DNA of 64,000 bases from an uncultured Flavobacteriales bacterium. GTDB taxonomy: Bacteria; Bacteroidota; Bacteroidia; Flavobacteriales; Schleiferiaceae. This document shows positions 54,671 to 63,874 of the stretch, one piece after another. The DNA is taken from assembly GCA_905478295.1 (NCBI GenBank), contig CAJQHZ010000016.1:139101-203100 (forward strand). Reading direction: 5' to 3'. The translations under genes and the position numbers were made by a program. Below the pieces are notes generated by a model, which saw only the letters and a program-made list of their open reading frames with translations, searched no databases and was not told the DNA's origin. Each line of letters starts with the position of its first letter. Positions within the stretch are counted from its first letter, which is position 1.

Positions 54671-55214
54671 AGGTAAATGGCGAATTGAAGGCCGTAAAGG
54701 TATTTCCTACCTGATCTTTTGCACTTAAAATGGGCTTATCAATCTTCCAGTCTATACCAAGCGATGCGTCATTCCATAAAACGCTCCCTTCATGTTCGGG
54801 ACTATATGTATCGGTGCATTTATACAAAAATACGGTATCGTTTTCCAGAGTGGCGAAGCCGTGTGCGAAGCCAGGAGGGATCCACAGCATTCGTTTGTTG
54901 TCACCGCTAAGTTCAACTCCATAATGCGCGCCATAGGTAGGCGAACCCTCACGAATGTCCACAGCAACGTCCCAAACCTTACCGCGTTGTACACGGACCA
55001 ATTTCCCTTGCGCTTTCGGTGGTGCTTGGAAATGAAGTCCACGTACGACCCCACGGTTAGATAAACTTTCATTGTCTTGCACAAATTCTCCCGTAATGCC
55101 TTGAGCGGCAAATACTTCGCGATTGTAACTTTCAAAGAAATAGCCACGACTGTCCCCAAAGACGCGCGGTTCGATAAGCAGCAACCCTGCTAATGGTGTT
55201 TCAATGATTTGCAT
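54660..55214 (-). CDS. rfbC: dTDP-4-dehydrorhamnose 3,5-epimerase
   Basis: A 184-residue cupin-fold enzyme of the dTDP-L-rhamnose pathway. Conserved parts are DSRGYFFESYNREVFAAQGI, NRGVVRGLHFQAPPKAQGKL with the catalytic His, DVAVDIREGSPTYG with the catalytic Asp, and WIPPGFAHGFATLE. It acts on dTDP-4-keto-6-deoxyglucose. The other rml genes are absent here except the RmlD-like reductase at 16459-17355. It has its own leaderless-type promoter, so the downstream genes may be expressed separately from the upstream hydrolase. Confidence 0.95.
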   Translation of the reverse strand: MQIIETPLAGLLLIEPRVFGDSRGYFFESYNREVFAAQGITGEFVQDNESLSNRGVVRGLHFQAPPKAQGKLVRVQRGKVWDVAVDIREGSPTYGAHYGVELSGDNKRMLWIPPGFAHGFATLENDTVFLYKCTDTYSPEHEGSVLWNDASLGIDWKIDKPILSAKDQVGNTFTAFNSPFTYEK

Positions 55215-55218
55215 ACCC

Positions 55219-55226
55219 CAAAAATA
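55219..55226 (-). promoter_or_regulatory. -7 element of rfbC, 4 nt before the ATG
   Basis: The minus strand reads TATTTTTG, then GGGT, then the ATG at 55214, so the predicted start of transcription is at the start codon. Confidence 0.5.
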
Positions 55227-55237
55227 GCAGGATAAGC

Positions 55238-55897
55238 TTACGAAAGCATCGGGTCGACCTTTTCTTTCAAAAGGATCGATATTTCCCTTGCATGCGTTAA
55301 AAAACTTAAATGCGTTGCATTGCTCAATGTCCAGCTGCGGTTTGATGGCTGAACTTCAGGGAAAACCACATCCCAATCGCTGGTCACACTATCTACTGGA
55401 CAAAGGGGAGTAGGTCGATCCCAGTGCAATACAGCTTTTAGTACCCAACGGTAATAGTCACAAGGAAATTGCTCCATCATTTCTAATACCCCTTCAAAAT
55501 GAGCAGAAGGCCGACTATTCAGTCGAGCCATAAAGAAAATGAACTTCCGAATACTACCTTCAGGAGCCCAATTGAGTACTCCTGTGGCAGCAATACGTTT
55601 AAATAATGGTCGTAAAGGTGTATTGTGGTGTAATGAATTCAGTAAAACCACTCGCTGTACGTGTTGACGACTTGCCCAATCTTGCGCGACAATTCCTCCA
55701 AGGCTGAATCCGAAAAGCAAATCGTGCTCTTGAATATCATGCGGGGCCAACAATCGATCAGAATAGGAAGATATGGACTCGCCCTCCTCGGGGAGAATCC
55801 ATTCTAAGTACGTTGCAGACCATGGGAATTCGAGATTTCGAAAAATCCTCGAATCGGCACCTAATCCCGGTAATACCCATACTCTAGCTTCACGCAT
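55238..55897 (-). CDS. Alpha/beta-fold hydrolase
   Basis: A 219-residue cytoplasmic protein of the alpha/beta hydrolase fold. The nucleophile elbow is GFSLGGIVAQDWA, and the N-terminus has WVLPGLGADSRIFRNLEF, the oxyanion-side motif. A likely catalytic His is in NATHLSFLTHA near the C-terminus, and the Asp is in the SVTSDWDVVFPE region. The substrate is unknown. It overlaps the inositol monophosphatase gene by 8 bp and so is co-translated with it. Confidence 0.85.
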   Translation of the reverse strand: MREARVWVLPGLGADSRIFRNLEFPWSATYLEWILPEEGESISSYSDRLLAPHDIQEHDLLFGFSLGGIVAQDWASRQHVQRVVLLNSLHHNTPLRPLFKRIAATGVLNWAPEGSIRKFIFFMARLNSRPSAHFEGVLEMMEQFPCDYYRWVLKAVLHWDRPTPLCPVDSVTSDWDVVFPEVQPSNRSWTLSNATHLSFLTHAREISILLKEKVDPMLS

Positions 55898-56690
55898 TGC
55901 CCATGTTTTTACGAACTACTTTTAAAACGCTTGGGTAGAGTCTTTTGTTCGTTGCTACAATGCTTTTAGACGCAATAGCCTCTGGGCCGCCATTAAAGTC
56001 TGAAATTATTCCTCCGGCTTCTCTGACCAGCACAATTCCAGCGGCAACGTCCCATGGGCTTAAACCATATTCAAAATATCCGTCAAATCGACCGCATGAA
56101 GTGTAGGCAAGGTCAACTGCGGCAGTACCTATACGACGTAATCCTCTCGTGGATTTATAAAAAGTGGCAAGTGTATTCTGGAAACCTTCCATATGCTCAA
56201 AGTCGTAATACGGAAATCCAGTAGCCAATAGGCTGTTTTCAAGCATATCCGTTTCCGTTACCTGGATGGATTGGCCATTTAATCTTGCACCGCCATCAGA
56301 ATAGGCAGAAAAGCATTCATCCATACCGATTTCGTAGACTACACCTATAACTAACTCATCTTTGTGCTTTAAAGCTATTGATACACTGTATATGGGTAGG
56401 CCGTGGACAAAGTTTGTTGTGCCATCGAGTGGGTCAATGATCCAAACCCATTCCTTCTGTATGTCCTGCTTAGTGGTTTCTTCTTCAGTTAAAAAACCTG
56501 CTTGGGGAATTAATTCTGAAAGCCGATTGACTAACAATCGCTCTGTATTCTCATCGACATCGCTGACTAAGGCATTGAGACTTTTTAGACTTACACGCTC
56601 TTGCGAAAAGTCAGCTTGCTGTATTCTAAGGAAGGCGCCGGCTTCCTTTGCAATAGCTTCAACGGCGCTGGTAATGGAGAGGAGGTTCAT
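55890..56690 (-). CDS. suhB: Inositol-1-monophosphatase family protein
   Basis: A 266-residue Mg2+-dependent phosphatase. The metal site is FLTEEETTKQDIQKEWVWII with the Glu, then DPLDGTTNFVHGLPIYSVSI, and the second signature WDVAAGIVLVREAGG near residue 215. Family members act on inositol or fructose phosphates, and SuhB in E. coli also has an RNA-linked role in ribosome synthesis. The gene symbol follows the family; it could equally be a histidinol-phosphate or other IMPase. It is 3 bp after the 91-residue gene. Confidence 0.9.
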   Translation of the reverse strand: MNLLSITSAVEAIAKEAGAFLRIQQADFSQERVSLKSLNALVSDVDENTERLLVNRLSELIPQAGFLTEEETTKQDIQKEWVWIIDPLDGTTNFVHGLPIYSVSIALKHKDELVIGVVYEIGMDECFSAYSDGGARLNGQSIQVTETDMLENSLLATGFPYYDFEHMEGFQNTLATFYKSTRGLRRIGTAAVDLAYTSCGRFDGYFEYGLSPWDVAAGIVLVREAGGIISDFNGGPEAIASKSIVATNKRLYPSVLKVVRKNMGNA

Positions 56691-56693
56691 TCG

Positions 56694-56969
56694 CTATTTT
56701 CGAAGGGCTGCGTATTTAAAATGGATGCTTTTACAAATGGTTTGCATTCCACTCTGAACTTTGTGATGATCCGTGTAGAGTGTGAGGACTTGCTCTCTAT
56801 GGTCTGGATTGAAATCGATCATTCCAAGGAACATACCTTCTCTAATTTTATACAATTCTGAATTGTGAACTAGACCGTCTTTCACGTGTGAGGCCCGACA
56901 TTTCTGCCAATGCTTTATAAAAGCATCCTCACCCACAAGGGGCTTATATTCGATGAAAATCTGTGGCAT
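56694..56969 (-). CDS. Small conserved-looking protein of unknown function
   Basis: A 91-residue soluble protein, no signal peptide and no membrane segment, beginning MPQIFIEYKPLVGEDAFIKH with a central stretch RASHVKDGLVHNSELYKIRE. I do not recognise a family. It overlaps mtaB by 26 bp and precedes the inositol monophosphatase gene by 3 bp, so translational coupling is likely. The overlap and the coding character support a real gene. Confidence 0.6.
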   Translation of the reverse strand: MPQIFIEYKPLVGEDAFIKHWQKCRASHVKDGLVHNSELYKIREGMFLGMIDFNPDHREQVLTLYTDHHKVQSGMQTICKSIHFKYAALRK

Positions 56970-58293
56970 TAATGGCGTTCTTAGGTGCTTCTAAGATAAT
57001 AATTCCATCATGGTTAATGCTTGATAATGAGAAACTTTTGATTTTGTTTGCCCATTCGGGGTTCCAGAATGTTTTTACACGAACGTAATTATCTGTGTAT
57101 CCGTACATGTAACCGTTACGATTTTCGCTTTCAAAAAGGATAGCTCGTGATGTGCCTAACTGACTTTCGTAGAACAGGCGTGTTTTCTTTTCACTCAATA
57201 TACGCAGCATCTTATTTCTGCGTTTTCGCTCAGGGATAGGAACAACACCGTCCATCTCTGCAGCGGCGGTGTTATTTCTTTCACTGTAAGTAAACACATG
57301 TAAATAGCTTATATCTAGGTCATTGATAAAGTTGTAGGTCTCTAAAAAATGTGCCTCTGTTTCACCAGGAAAACCCACGATGACGTCAACGCCTATTCCC
57401 GCATTGGGATGGGCTTTTCGTATAGCGGCCACACGTTGCCTGTAGAGTGCGGTCATGTATCGCCGTTTCATCTTCTTGAGAATTTCGTCCGAACCGCTTT
57501 GAAGTGGGATGTGAAAATGCGGAACGAATTTTTTACTCGCGCCTGTGAAAGTAATGATTTCATCCCGCAGAAGGTTCGGTTCGATAGAAGAGATACGAAT
57601 ACGTTCCACAGGTACCTGCTCGTCTAGTGCTTGAACCAATTCTAAAAACGTATTCTCGTGCCGCTTATTACCAAATTCCCCTTTACCATAATCCCCAACA
57701 TTTACCCCGGTGAGTACAATCTCAGGTATGCCTTTCGCTGCAATTTCTTGTGCATTTTTCACCACGTTCTCTAAAGTGTCCGAACGTGAGATTCCGCGCG
57801 CGAGAGGAATGGTACAATAGGTGCATTTATAATCGCAACCGTCTTGAACTTTTAAAAAAGCTCGTGTTCGTTCACCAGCACTGTAGGAACTCACAAAAGA
57901 ATTGGCTTCAGATATTTCACAGCTGTGGATTTCTGCCGGACCTTCTTGTTTTTCGAGGGCGCCTAAAAACTGGGTCACATTAAATTTTTCGGTAGCTCCT
58001 AAGACGAGATCGACGCCCGGCATTTCCATGATTTGTTCAGGCTTTAATTGGGCATAACACCCAACCACCACGATAAATCCATCGGGGTTCGCTTTTAGTG
58101 CACGTCCGACGATATTTCGGCACTCTCTGTCCGCGTTTTCAGTAACGCTGCAGGTGTTGATGACATACACATCGGCTTTTTCTTTGTAGGGTACGGTGAT
58201 GAATCCAGCCGTATCAAAGTCTTTAGCTATGGTCGAGGTTTCTGCGAAATTCAGTTTGCAACCCAGCGTGTGAAAAGCGACGGATCTACTCAT
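56944..58293 (-). CDS. mtaB: tRNA (N6-threonylcarbamoyl-A37) methylthiotransferase MtaB
   Basis: MtaB adds a methylthio group to t6A37 in tRNAs reading ANN codons. The 449-residue radical-SAM enzyme has the three N-terminal MTTase cysteines in HTLGCKLNFAE, INTCSVTENAD and VVGCYAQLKPEQI, and the radical-SAM CxxxCxxC in DGCDYKCTYCTIPLARG. HFHIPLQSGSDEILKKMKRR is the usual MTTase signature. The C-terminal part has a TRAM-like end. It overlaps murB by 4 bp. Confidence 0.95.
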   Translation of the reverse strand: MSRSVAFHTLGCKLNFAETSTIAKDFDTAGFITVPYKEKADVYVINTCSVTENADRECRNIVGRALKANPDGFIVVVGCYAQLKPEQIMEMPGVDLVLGATEKFNVTQFLGALEKQEGPAEIHSCEISEANSFVSSYSAGERTRAFLKVQDGCDYKCTYCTIPLARGISRSDTLENVVKNAQEIAAKGIPEIVLTGVNVGDYGKGEFGNKRHENTFLELVQALDEQVPVERIRISSIEPNLLRDEIITFTGASKKFVPHFHIPLQSGSDEILKKMKRRYMTALYRQRVAAIRKAHPNAGIGVDVIVGFPGETEAHFLETYNFINDLDISYLHVFTYSERNNTAAAEMDGVVPIPERKRRNKMLRILSEKKTRLFYESQLGTSRAILFESENRNGYMYGYTDNYVRVKTFWNPEWANKIKSFSLSSINHDGIIILEAPKNAINATDFHRI

Positions 58294-59297
58294 ATTAAGT
58301 TCACTTCTGCCTGCAGTACAATATCGAATTTCTCTTGTACGCTACTAATAACAGAGTGGGCCAAAGCGAGTACTTCAGCTCCCGTGGCATTGGCGTAGTT
58401 CACTAAGACCAATGCTTGATTCTTGTGTACGCCCACATCTCCATCTTTATAGCCTTTCCAACCGGCTTTTTCAATCAGCCAGCCTGCGGCAATCTTAATA
58501 CCGCCATCCACATTATAAATTGGCATGTCAGGATAACGCTCTTTAAGTGTATTTGCTAGCTCTTCGGGAACCACAGGGTTTTTAAAGAATGAACCGCTAT
58601 TTCCTATCTCCGCTGGATCGGGTAGTTTTTTCTTTCGAATGGCCACTACTGCGTCGCTAATGGTCTTGGGAGTAGGCTCCTCAACACCCTTCGCGGCCAA
58701 TTCATCTTTTATCGCTCCATAATCTAGGCTAAGCTTGTGATTGTGTTTGGTCAAACGCAACGTAATTCGAGTAATAATGGCTTTACCTTTCCAGTCATTT
58801 TTAAAAATGCTGTCCCTGTAGCCAAATTCGCAGCCTTCAAGGTCCAATTCAAAGAAGCGTTTTTCGTCGATACGTACCCCCTCGCAAGAGATGAAGCAGT
58901 CCTTAAGTTCAACGCCATACGCACCAATATTCTGTACCGGTGCAGTACCGCAGTTTCCTGGAATAAGACTTAGGTTTTCTAATCCTCCAAGCCCTTGATC
59001 TAACGTCCAGAGTACGATCTCGTGCCAATTTTCGCCTGCACCAAACCTGATATGAACCTGGTCATCATCCTCGTAAACTACTTTTCGACCGTGGATGTCA
59101 ACCTTTAGTACGTCACCAGAAATATCTTGGGTCAACAACATGTTTGATCCCCCTCCCAGGACAAGGGAAGGCGCACCGTGATGACTTACGTAATTCAAGA
59201 TTCCCTCCTTGCTGTGGGCCCATATCAAGCGCTCCGCTTTGTGATCTATTCCAAAGGTGTTGAGTTCCTTTAGGCTCTTGTTGATTTGTACAATCAA
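58290..59297 (-). CDS. murB: UDP-N-acetylenolpyruvoylglucosamine reductase
   Basis: MurB reduces the enolpyruvyl group to make UDP-MurNAc, an early cytoplasmic step of peptidoglycan synthesis. The 335-residue protein has the FAD motifs LVLGGGSNMLLTQDI, GLENLSLIPGNCGTAPVQNI and NIGAYGVELKD, and the substrate site IGNSGSFFKNP with the catalytic Ser. The size and the extra inner segment match the longer type I form of E. coli. It is 7 bp after the aminotransferase gene and overlaps mtaB by 4 bp. Confidence 0.97.
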   Translation of the reverse strand: MIVQINKSLKELNTFGIDHKAERLIWAHSKEGILNYVSHHGAPSLVLGGGSNMLLTQDISGDVLKVDIHGRKVVYEDDDQVHIRFGAGENWHEIVLWTLDQGLGGLENLSLIPGNCGTAPVQNIGAYGVELKDCFISCEGVRIDEKRFFELDLEGCEFGYRDSIFKNDWKGKAIITRITLRLTKHNHKLSLDYGAIKDELAAKGVEEPTPKTISDAVVAIRKKKLPDPAEIGNSGSFFKNPVVPEELANTLKERYPDMPIYNVDGGIKIAAGWLIEKAGWKGYKDGDVGVHKNQALVLVNYANATGAEVLALAHSVISSVQEKFDIVLQAEVNLI

Positions 59298-59304
59298 AGG
59301 ATGA

Positions 59305-60504
59305 TTATTTAATAGTTCCAGGATAAACCTGCAATGCGTGTCGGATGATCTCTATACATTCCTTAAGGTCTTTAACATTTAAGACATATGCAAGTCTCGC
59401 TTGTTGTCTGCCCAATTCAGGTTTCGCGTAAAAACCAGCAGCAGGAGCCATCATTAATGTCTTTCCATGGTGATCAAATTCGCTAAGCAGCCATTCTGCA
59501 AAGTGCTCAGCGCTTTCTACAGGGAAAGATGCTACGGCATAAAAAGCACCCTTTGGCTTCGGGCAAAACACTCCATCGATGCTATTTAAACCGTCAACAA
59601 GAACATTTCTGCGCTCCACGTATTCCGCGTTTACATCATCAAAATACGATTGGGCGGTCTTCAAAGCCGCTTCACTCGCTATTTGCGCATAGGTTGGAGG
59701 AGAAAGTCTGGCTTGGGCAAATTTCATCGCTGTAGCCAGGAAGATTTTATTTTTACTTACCAAACAGCCAATTCGAGCACCGCACATGCTGTAGCGCTTT
59801 GAAAAACTGTCCACAACTATTGCATGCTGTTCCAATCCATCCATCGCTAAGACAGAATAATGCTTCGCGCCATCGTAAGTGAATTCCCGGTAGACCTCAT
59901 CTGCAATAAGAAATAGATCGTGTTTGAGGACGATGTCACGGAGTTGTTCCAATTCTTCGATACTATAAAGGTAGCCGGTTGGATTTCCCGGATTACAGAT
60001 GAGTATTCCCTTTGTTTTGGATGTAATAGCCGCTTCAAAAGCGCTTACCGGAGGTAAGGCAAAGCCATTTTCAATATTCGCCTCTACAGGTACGACTTTT
60101 ACGCCACTCGCCGTAGCAAAACCGTTATAATTAGCATAAAATGGCTCGGGAATAATCACTTCATCGCCTTCGTCCATCGCAGAGCCGAAAGTGAAAAGTA
60201 AAGCCTCCGAACCGCCTGTAGTCACTATAATTTCTTCACTGGATACAGGAAGATTTTTTCCGTGATAATATCTTGAAAGGCCAGATCTGAGACTTGCGAA
60301 TCCGGCACTGTGGCTGTACGCAAGTACTGGAATATCCGCTTGTTTAATCGCTTGCTGTGCTACTTCTGGAGTATGTATATCGGGCTGACCGATATTTAGA
60401 TAAAACACTTTTTTTCCAGAGCGTTCAGCTTCTTCTGCGAAAGGAACCAGTTTACGAATAGGACTTGAAGGCATTGCTTTACCTTTTCTAGATACAGTCG
60501 GCAT
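59305..60504 (-). CDS. Class I/II pyridoxal-phosphate aminotransferase
   Basis: A 399-residue cytoplasmic aminotransferase of the aspartate/aromatic group. It has FYLNIGQPDIHTPEVAQ, ICNPGNPTGYLYS, LIADEVYREF, the Schiff-base Lys in VDSFSKRYSMCGARIGCLVS, and the C-terminal Arg-type region EPFYANYNGF earlier in the chain. It may be an aspartate, tyrosine/phenylalanine or other class I enzyme; the substrate is not clear. It heads the murB-mtaB run and has no obvious promoter of its own. Confidence 0.9.
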   Translation of the reverse strand: MPTVSRKGKAMPSSPIRKLVPFAEEAERSGKKVFYLNIGQPDIHTPEVAQQAIKQADIPVLAYSHSAGFASLRSGLSRYYHGKNLPVSSEEIIVTTGGSEALLFTFGSAMDEGDEVIIPEPFYANYNGFATASGVKVVPVEANIENGFALPPVSAFEAAITSKTKGILICNPGNPTGYLYSIEELEQLRDIVLKHDLFLIADEVYREFTYDGAKHYSVLAMDGLEQHAIVVDSFSKRYSMCGARIGCLVSKNKIFLATAMKFAQARLSPPTYAQIASEAALKTAQSYFDDVNAEYVERRNVLVDGLNSIDGVFCPKPKGAFYAVASFPVESAEHFAEWLLSEFDHHGKTLMMAPAAGFYAKPELGRQQARLAYVLNVKDLKECIEIIRHALQVYPGTIK

Positions 60505-60524
60505 AATGTGTGATTTTTAAATGC

Positions 60525-60552
60525 AAAAAGCCCCGCAAAAATACGGGGCTTT
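60525..60552 (-). terminator. Rho-independent terminator after the DUF1573 gene
   Basis: On the minus strand AAAGCCCCG and CGGGGCTTT form a 9 bp stem with T-run after it. A second hairpin (about 60558-60587) lies between this and the DUF1573 stop. Confidence 0.8.
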
Positions 60553-60590
60553 CTTGAAACTTTGAAGGTGTACCTCGCACACCTTTGAAC

Positions 60591-61028
60591 TTAATTTGCG
60601 ATTACGCTACCGCCCTTCTTGGTAGGGGTTGAAGGCTTTGATTCAGGATTCATAACCTGACCTTTAATCGTAAGGACAACCGTTTTGTTACTGGCGTTTG
60701 ACTGAACCGTAACCGTTTTGTGGAAGTTCCCCATTCTATTAGTATCGTATTTTACGGTGATTTCGCCTTCTGTACCAGGAGCGATAGGCTCACGGGTCCA
60801 TTTTGGAGTTGTACAACCACAAGATGCGCGAACGGAATTTAATACTAATGGCTCTGTGCCTTCATTTATAAATTTAAAAACGCGCGTTCCGTTTCCTCCT
60901 TTTTCTACCTTTCCGTAGTTAATTACTTTTTGTTCGAATGCAATTTTCGCACCGTCAACGGCTTCTTCTTGAGCCTGTGCAACAAAGCCAAAGAGGGCTA
61001 CAAATAATGTTAGGAATAACTTTTTCAT
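60591..61028 (-). CDS. DUF1573 secreted protein
   Basis: A 145-residue exported protein with a signal peptide (MKKLFLTLFVALFGFVAQAQ) and one DUF1573 domain: VFKFINEGTEPLVLNSVRAS, CGCTTPKWTREPIAPG, and TEGEITVKYDTNRMG followed by KTVTVQSNASNKTVVL. The CGC cysteine pair is the family hallmark. DUF1573 is a Bacteroidota-rich immunoglobulin-like family of unknown role, often in the periplasm or on the surface. It is divergent from valS and has a perfect promoter. Confidence 0.88.
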   Translation of the reverse strand: MKKLFLTLFVALFGFVAQAQEEAVDGAKIAFEQKVINYGKVEKGGNGTRVFKFINEGTEPLVLNSVRASCGCTTPKWTREPIAPGTEGEITVKYDTNRMGNFHKTVTVQSNASNKTVVLTIKGQVMNPESKPSTPTKKGGSVIAN

Positions 61029-61054
61029 AATCTGCTAATAGAATTTTACTTGTT

Positions 61055-61085
61055 CAAATGTAAGTGTAGTTTAAGCACTTTCAAA
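61055..61085 (-). promoter_or_regulatory. Promoter of the DUF1573 gene
   Basis: On the minus strand TTTG (complement of 61082-61085), 19 nt, then TACATTTG (complement of 61055-61062). This matches the Bacteroidota -33/-7 consensus at every defined base, 26 nt before the ATG. Confidence 0.75.
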
Positions 61086-61136
61086 GGAATTTAACAAACT
61101 CTTAGCCTCTGGGTTCATGGAATGCGCTAAGCCTTG

Positions 61137-61144
61137 TATTTTTG
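61137..61144 (+). promoter_or_regulatory. -7 element of valS
   Basis: TATTTTTG is a perfect TAnnTTTG, 23 nt before the valS ATG. The -33 region is only a partial match (GTTC). The valS and DUF1573 promoters are back to back with about 50 bp between them. Confidence 0.5.
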
Positions 61145-61167
61145 CAGCTTACTTAAGTTAATTCTTC

Positions 61168-63753
61168 ATGCGCGAAATCGGGAAATATACTCCAGGAGAT
61201 ATCGAATCAAAGTGGTACAACCATTGGTTGGAAAAGAATTATTTCCACGCTGAGGTCAGTGAAAAGGAGCCCTATACCATCGTTATTCCACCTCCCAATG
61301 TTACTGGTAAGTTGCACATGGGACATATGCTGAACAATACGATTCAGGATGTTCTCATTCGCCGTGCACGCATGTTGGGTTTAAATGCATGTTGGGTACC
61401 GGGTACAGATCACGCATCTATCGCTACAGAGGCTAAAGTGGTGAAGCGATTGCGCGAACAAGGCATTAAAAAATCGGACCTCAGTAGGGAAGACTTTTTA
61501 AAACATGCTTGGGACTGGACCGATGAATACGGTGGTATTATCTTAGAGCAACTCAGGCATTTAGGAGCCTCTTGCGATTGGGATAGAACTGCTTTCACAT
61601 TAGATGAAACGCGCAGCACACAGGTTATAGACGTCTTCATAGACCTCCATAAAAAAGGAATGATTTATCGAGGCCTACGCATGGTGAATTGGGACCCTGT
61701 GGCACTCACCGCAGTTTCTGATGAGGAGGTCATTCATAAAGAGGAGAACAGTCGTCTGTACTACATGACGTATCAGATTGAAGGGTCCGAGGAGTCTTTG
61801 CAAGTAGCTACGACCCGTCCGGAAACCATCTTTGGGGATACAGCCGTTTGTGTCAACCCTGACGATCAGCGTTATCACCATTTAAAGGGTAAAAAAGCAA
61901 TTGTCCCATTAGTTGGCCGCGCTGTTCCCATCATCTTTGACGATTATGTAGATATTGAGTTTGGTACCGGTGCTTTAAAAGTGACGCCTGCTCATGATAC
62001 CAATGACAACATGCTGGGAGAGAAGCATGGTTTGGAAGTGATTGATATTTTTGATCAGCATGCTGTATTGAATGCCCACGGTGGTGCTTTTGAGGGCATG
62101 GATCGATTTGTTGCGCGCAAAGCTGTGGCAAAAGCATTGGATGAAGCGGGTCTATTAGTTGAGACAAAAGATTTACGTAATAAAGTAGGGCGCAGTGAGC
62201 GTACAGACGCAGTCATAGAACCGAGACTTTCGATGCAATGGTTTCTTAAAATGGCGGACCTTGTAAAGCCTGCTATTGATGGCGTAAAATCAAAAGATAT
62301 TACGCTGCATCCTCCACATACGGAGAAAACTTATTTGTATTGGATGGAAAACATCAAGGATTGGTGTGTTTCTCGTCAGTTGTGGTGGGGTCATCAAATA
62401 CCCGCTTGGTACGATGCCGAAGGCAACGTTGTCGTTTGCAAGACCCGTGAAGAGGCTGTACAAGCTTTGGGAACGGCTCAGGTTAGCCAGGACGAAGATG
62501 TTATGGATACTTGGTTCAGTTCATGGCTTTGGCCTTACAGCGTGTTTGCTGACAATCCTGAAGAGGAGGATTATTTCTACCCGACAAATACACTAGTCAC
62601 AGGACAGGATATCATATTTTTCTGGGTGGCTCGCATGATCATGGCGGGTTATGAGTTTAAAGGAAAGCGTCCCTTCAAAGACGTCTACTTTACAGGCATG
62701 GTACGCGATAAGAAGCGCCGTAAAATGTCCAAACAATTAGGCAACAGTCCAGATCCATTAGATTTGATAGCCCAATATGGCGCAGATGGGGTACGTGTTG
62801 GAATGCTCATGACAGCACCGGCAGGAAACGACCTTCTGTTCGATGAAGATTTGTGTTCTCAAGGTTCCTTTTTCGCAAATAAAGTATGGAATGCCTTCCG
62901 ATTGGTGGGTATGTGGGAGACTGGAGCAGACGCCATGAGTGCTTCAGAAGCATTGGCAGTAAATTGGATGCGCAATCGCATTGGTGAGGCATTAGTAGAA
63001 TTGGAAAGCAGCTTCACAAAGTACCGTCTGTCTGAAGCTTTGATGACCACGTACAAGCTCGTTTGGGATGATTTCTGTTCGTGGTATTTAGAAATGGTAA
63101 AGCCGGCTCGCGGCGAAAAGGTTTCGGCAGAAGCGCTAGAAGCGACCAAATCTATTTTTAATACACTTTTAGAAGTGATGCATCCTTTCATGCCTTTTAT
63201 CACTGAAGAATTGTGGCAAAACCTCGCGGTCCGTAAAGAAGGTGAAACTATCAATTTTGCCCCATGGCCTACATTACAGGTTGAAAACACCTCCATTTTG
63301 AAGTCGTTCAATCATTTTGCAGCGGTTGTAGGTGGTATACGGACTGTGCGTAATGAAAATGGTATTGCTCCAAAGGAAGTCTTGACCATTGAGATTGCTA
63401 AGGGTACTCCGCACAATACAGAATATGATGCATTGATTAAGAAAATGGCGAATGTTGATGCCATTGTTGAAGTCGACGAAGTTCAGAAATCTGCATTTAG
63501 TTTTGTTGCCGGAGGTGTGAATTATACCATTCCTGCTGATGCATTTGTTAATGTTGAAGAGGAGATTGTCAAACTAGAAGAAGAACTAAAATATACCCAA
63601 GGCTTTTTAGTTGGTGTAACAAAAAAGTTGAGCAATGAACGTTTTGTCGCTAATGCACCTGAAGCGGTCGTAACATCTGAGCGTAAAAAGATGTCTGATG
63701 CAGAAGGTAAAATAGCACTCATTACGCAGCGCCTGGAAGCCTTGAAAGGGTAA
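61168..63753 (+). CDS. valS: Valine--tRNA ligase
   Basis: ValRS charges tRNA-Val and edits mis-made Thr-tRNA-Val. The 861-residue class I enzyme has the HIGH-type motif PPPNVTGKLHMGHMLNN at about 37-53, the editing domain (EGSEESLQVATTRPETIFGD), and KRRKMSKQLGNSPDPLDLI with the KMSKx motif. The C-terminal coiled-coil arm of the ValRS type is present (EEEIVKLEEELKYTQGFLVG). The ATG at 61168 gives the normal N-terminal motif KYTPGDIESKWYNHWLEKN. Confidence 0.98.
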   Translation: MREIGKYTPGDIESKWYNHWLEKNYFHAEVSEKEPYTIVIPPPNVTGKLHMGHMLNNTIQDVLIRRARMLGLNACWVPGTDHASIATEAKVVKRLREQGIKKSDLSREDFLKHAWDWTDEYGGIILEQLRHLGASCDWDRTAFTLDETRSTQVIDVFIDLHKKGMIYRGLRMVNWDPVALTAVSDEEVIHKEENSRLYYMTYQIEGSEESLQVATTRPETIFGDTAVCVNPDDQRYHHLKGKKAIVPLVGRAVPIIFDDYVDIEFGTGALKVTPAHDTNDNMLGEKHGLEVIDIFDQHAVLNAHGGAFEGMDRFVARKAVAKALDEAGLLVETKDLRNKVGRSERTDAVIEPRLSMQWFLKMADLVKPAIDGVKSKDITLHPPHTEKTYLYWMENIKDWCVSRQLWWGHQIPAWYDAEGNVVVCKTREEAVQALGTAQVSQDEDVMDTWFSSWLWPYSVFADNPEEEDYFYPTNTLVTGQDIIFFWVARMIMAGYEFKGKRPFKDVYFTGMVRDKKRRKMSKQLGNSPDPLDLIAQYGADGVRVGMLMTAPAGNDLLFDEDLCSQGSFFANKVWNAFRLVGMWETGADAMSASEALAVNWMRNRIGEALVELESSFTKYRLSEALMTTYKLVWDDFCSWYLEMVKPARGEKVSAEALEATKSIFNTLLEVMHPFMPFITEELWQNLAVRKEGETINFAPWPTLQVENTSILKSFNHFAAVVGGIRTVRNENGIAPKEVLTIEIAKGTPHNTEYDALIKKMANVDAIVEVDEVQKSAFSFVAGGVNYTIPADAFVNVEEEIVKLEEELKYTQGFLVGVTKKLSNERFVANAPEAVVTSERKKMSDAEGKIALITQRLEALKG

Positions 63754-63763
63754 AGTAAAAGAC

Positions 63764-63797
63764 TAAAAAAGCCCGGCGGTGCGCCGGGCTTTTTTCA
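63764..63797. terminator. Bidirectional rho-independent terminator between valS and the last gene
   Basis: AAAAAAGCCCGGC and GCCGGGCTTTTTT form a strong stem with a T run on each strand. It can end both valS and the convergent minus-strand gene. A palindromic CCGCG/CGCGG sequence lies about 10 bp further on. Confidence 0.9.
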
Positions 63798-63874
63798 TGG
63801 CGAGCCGCGCCCGCGGTGAATAGAAATCTTGTTCCGGAAATAACCACATCATCATTGTCAAGGAACAGCTGTGT

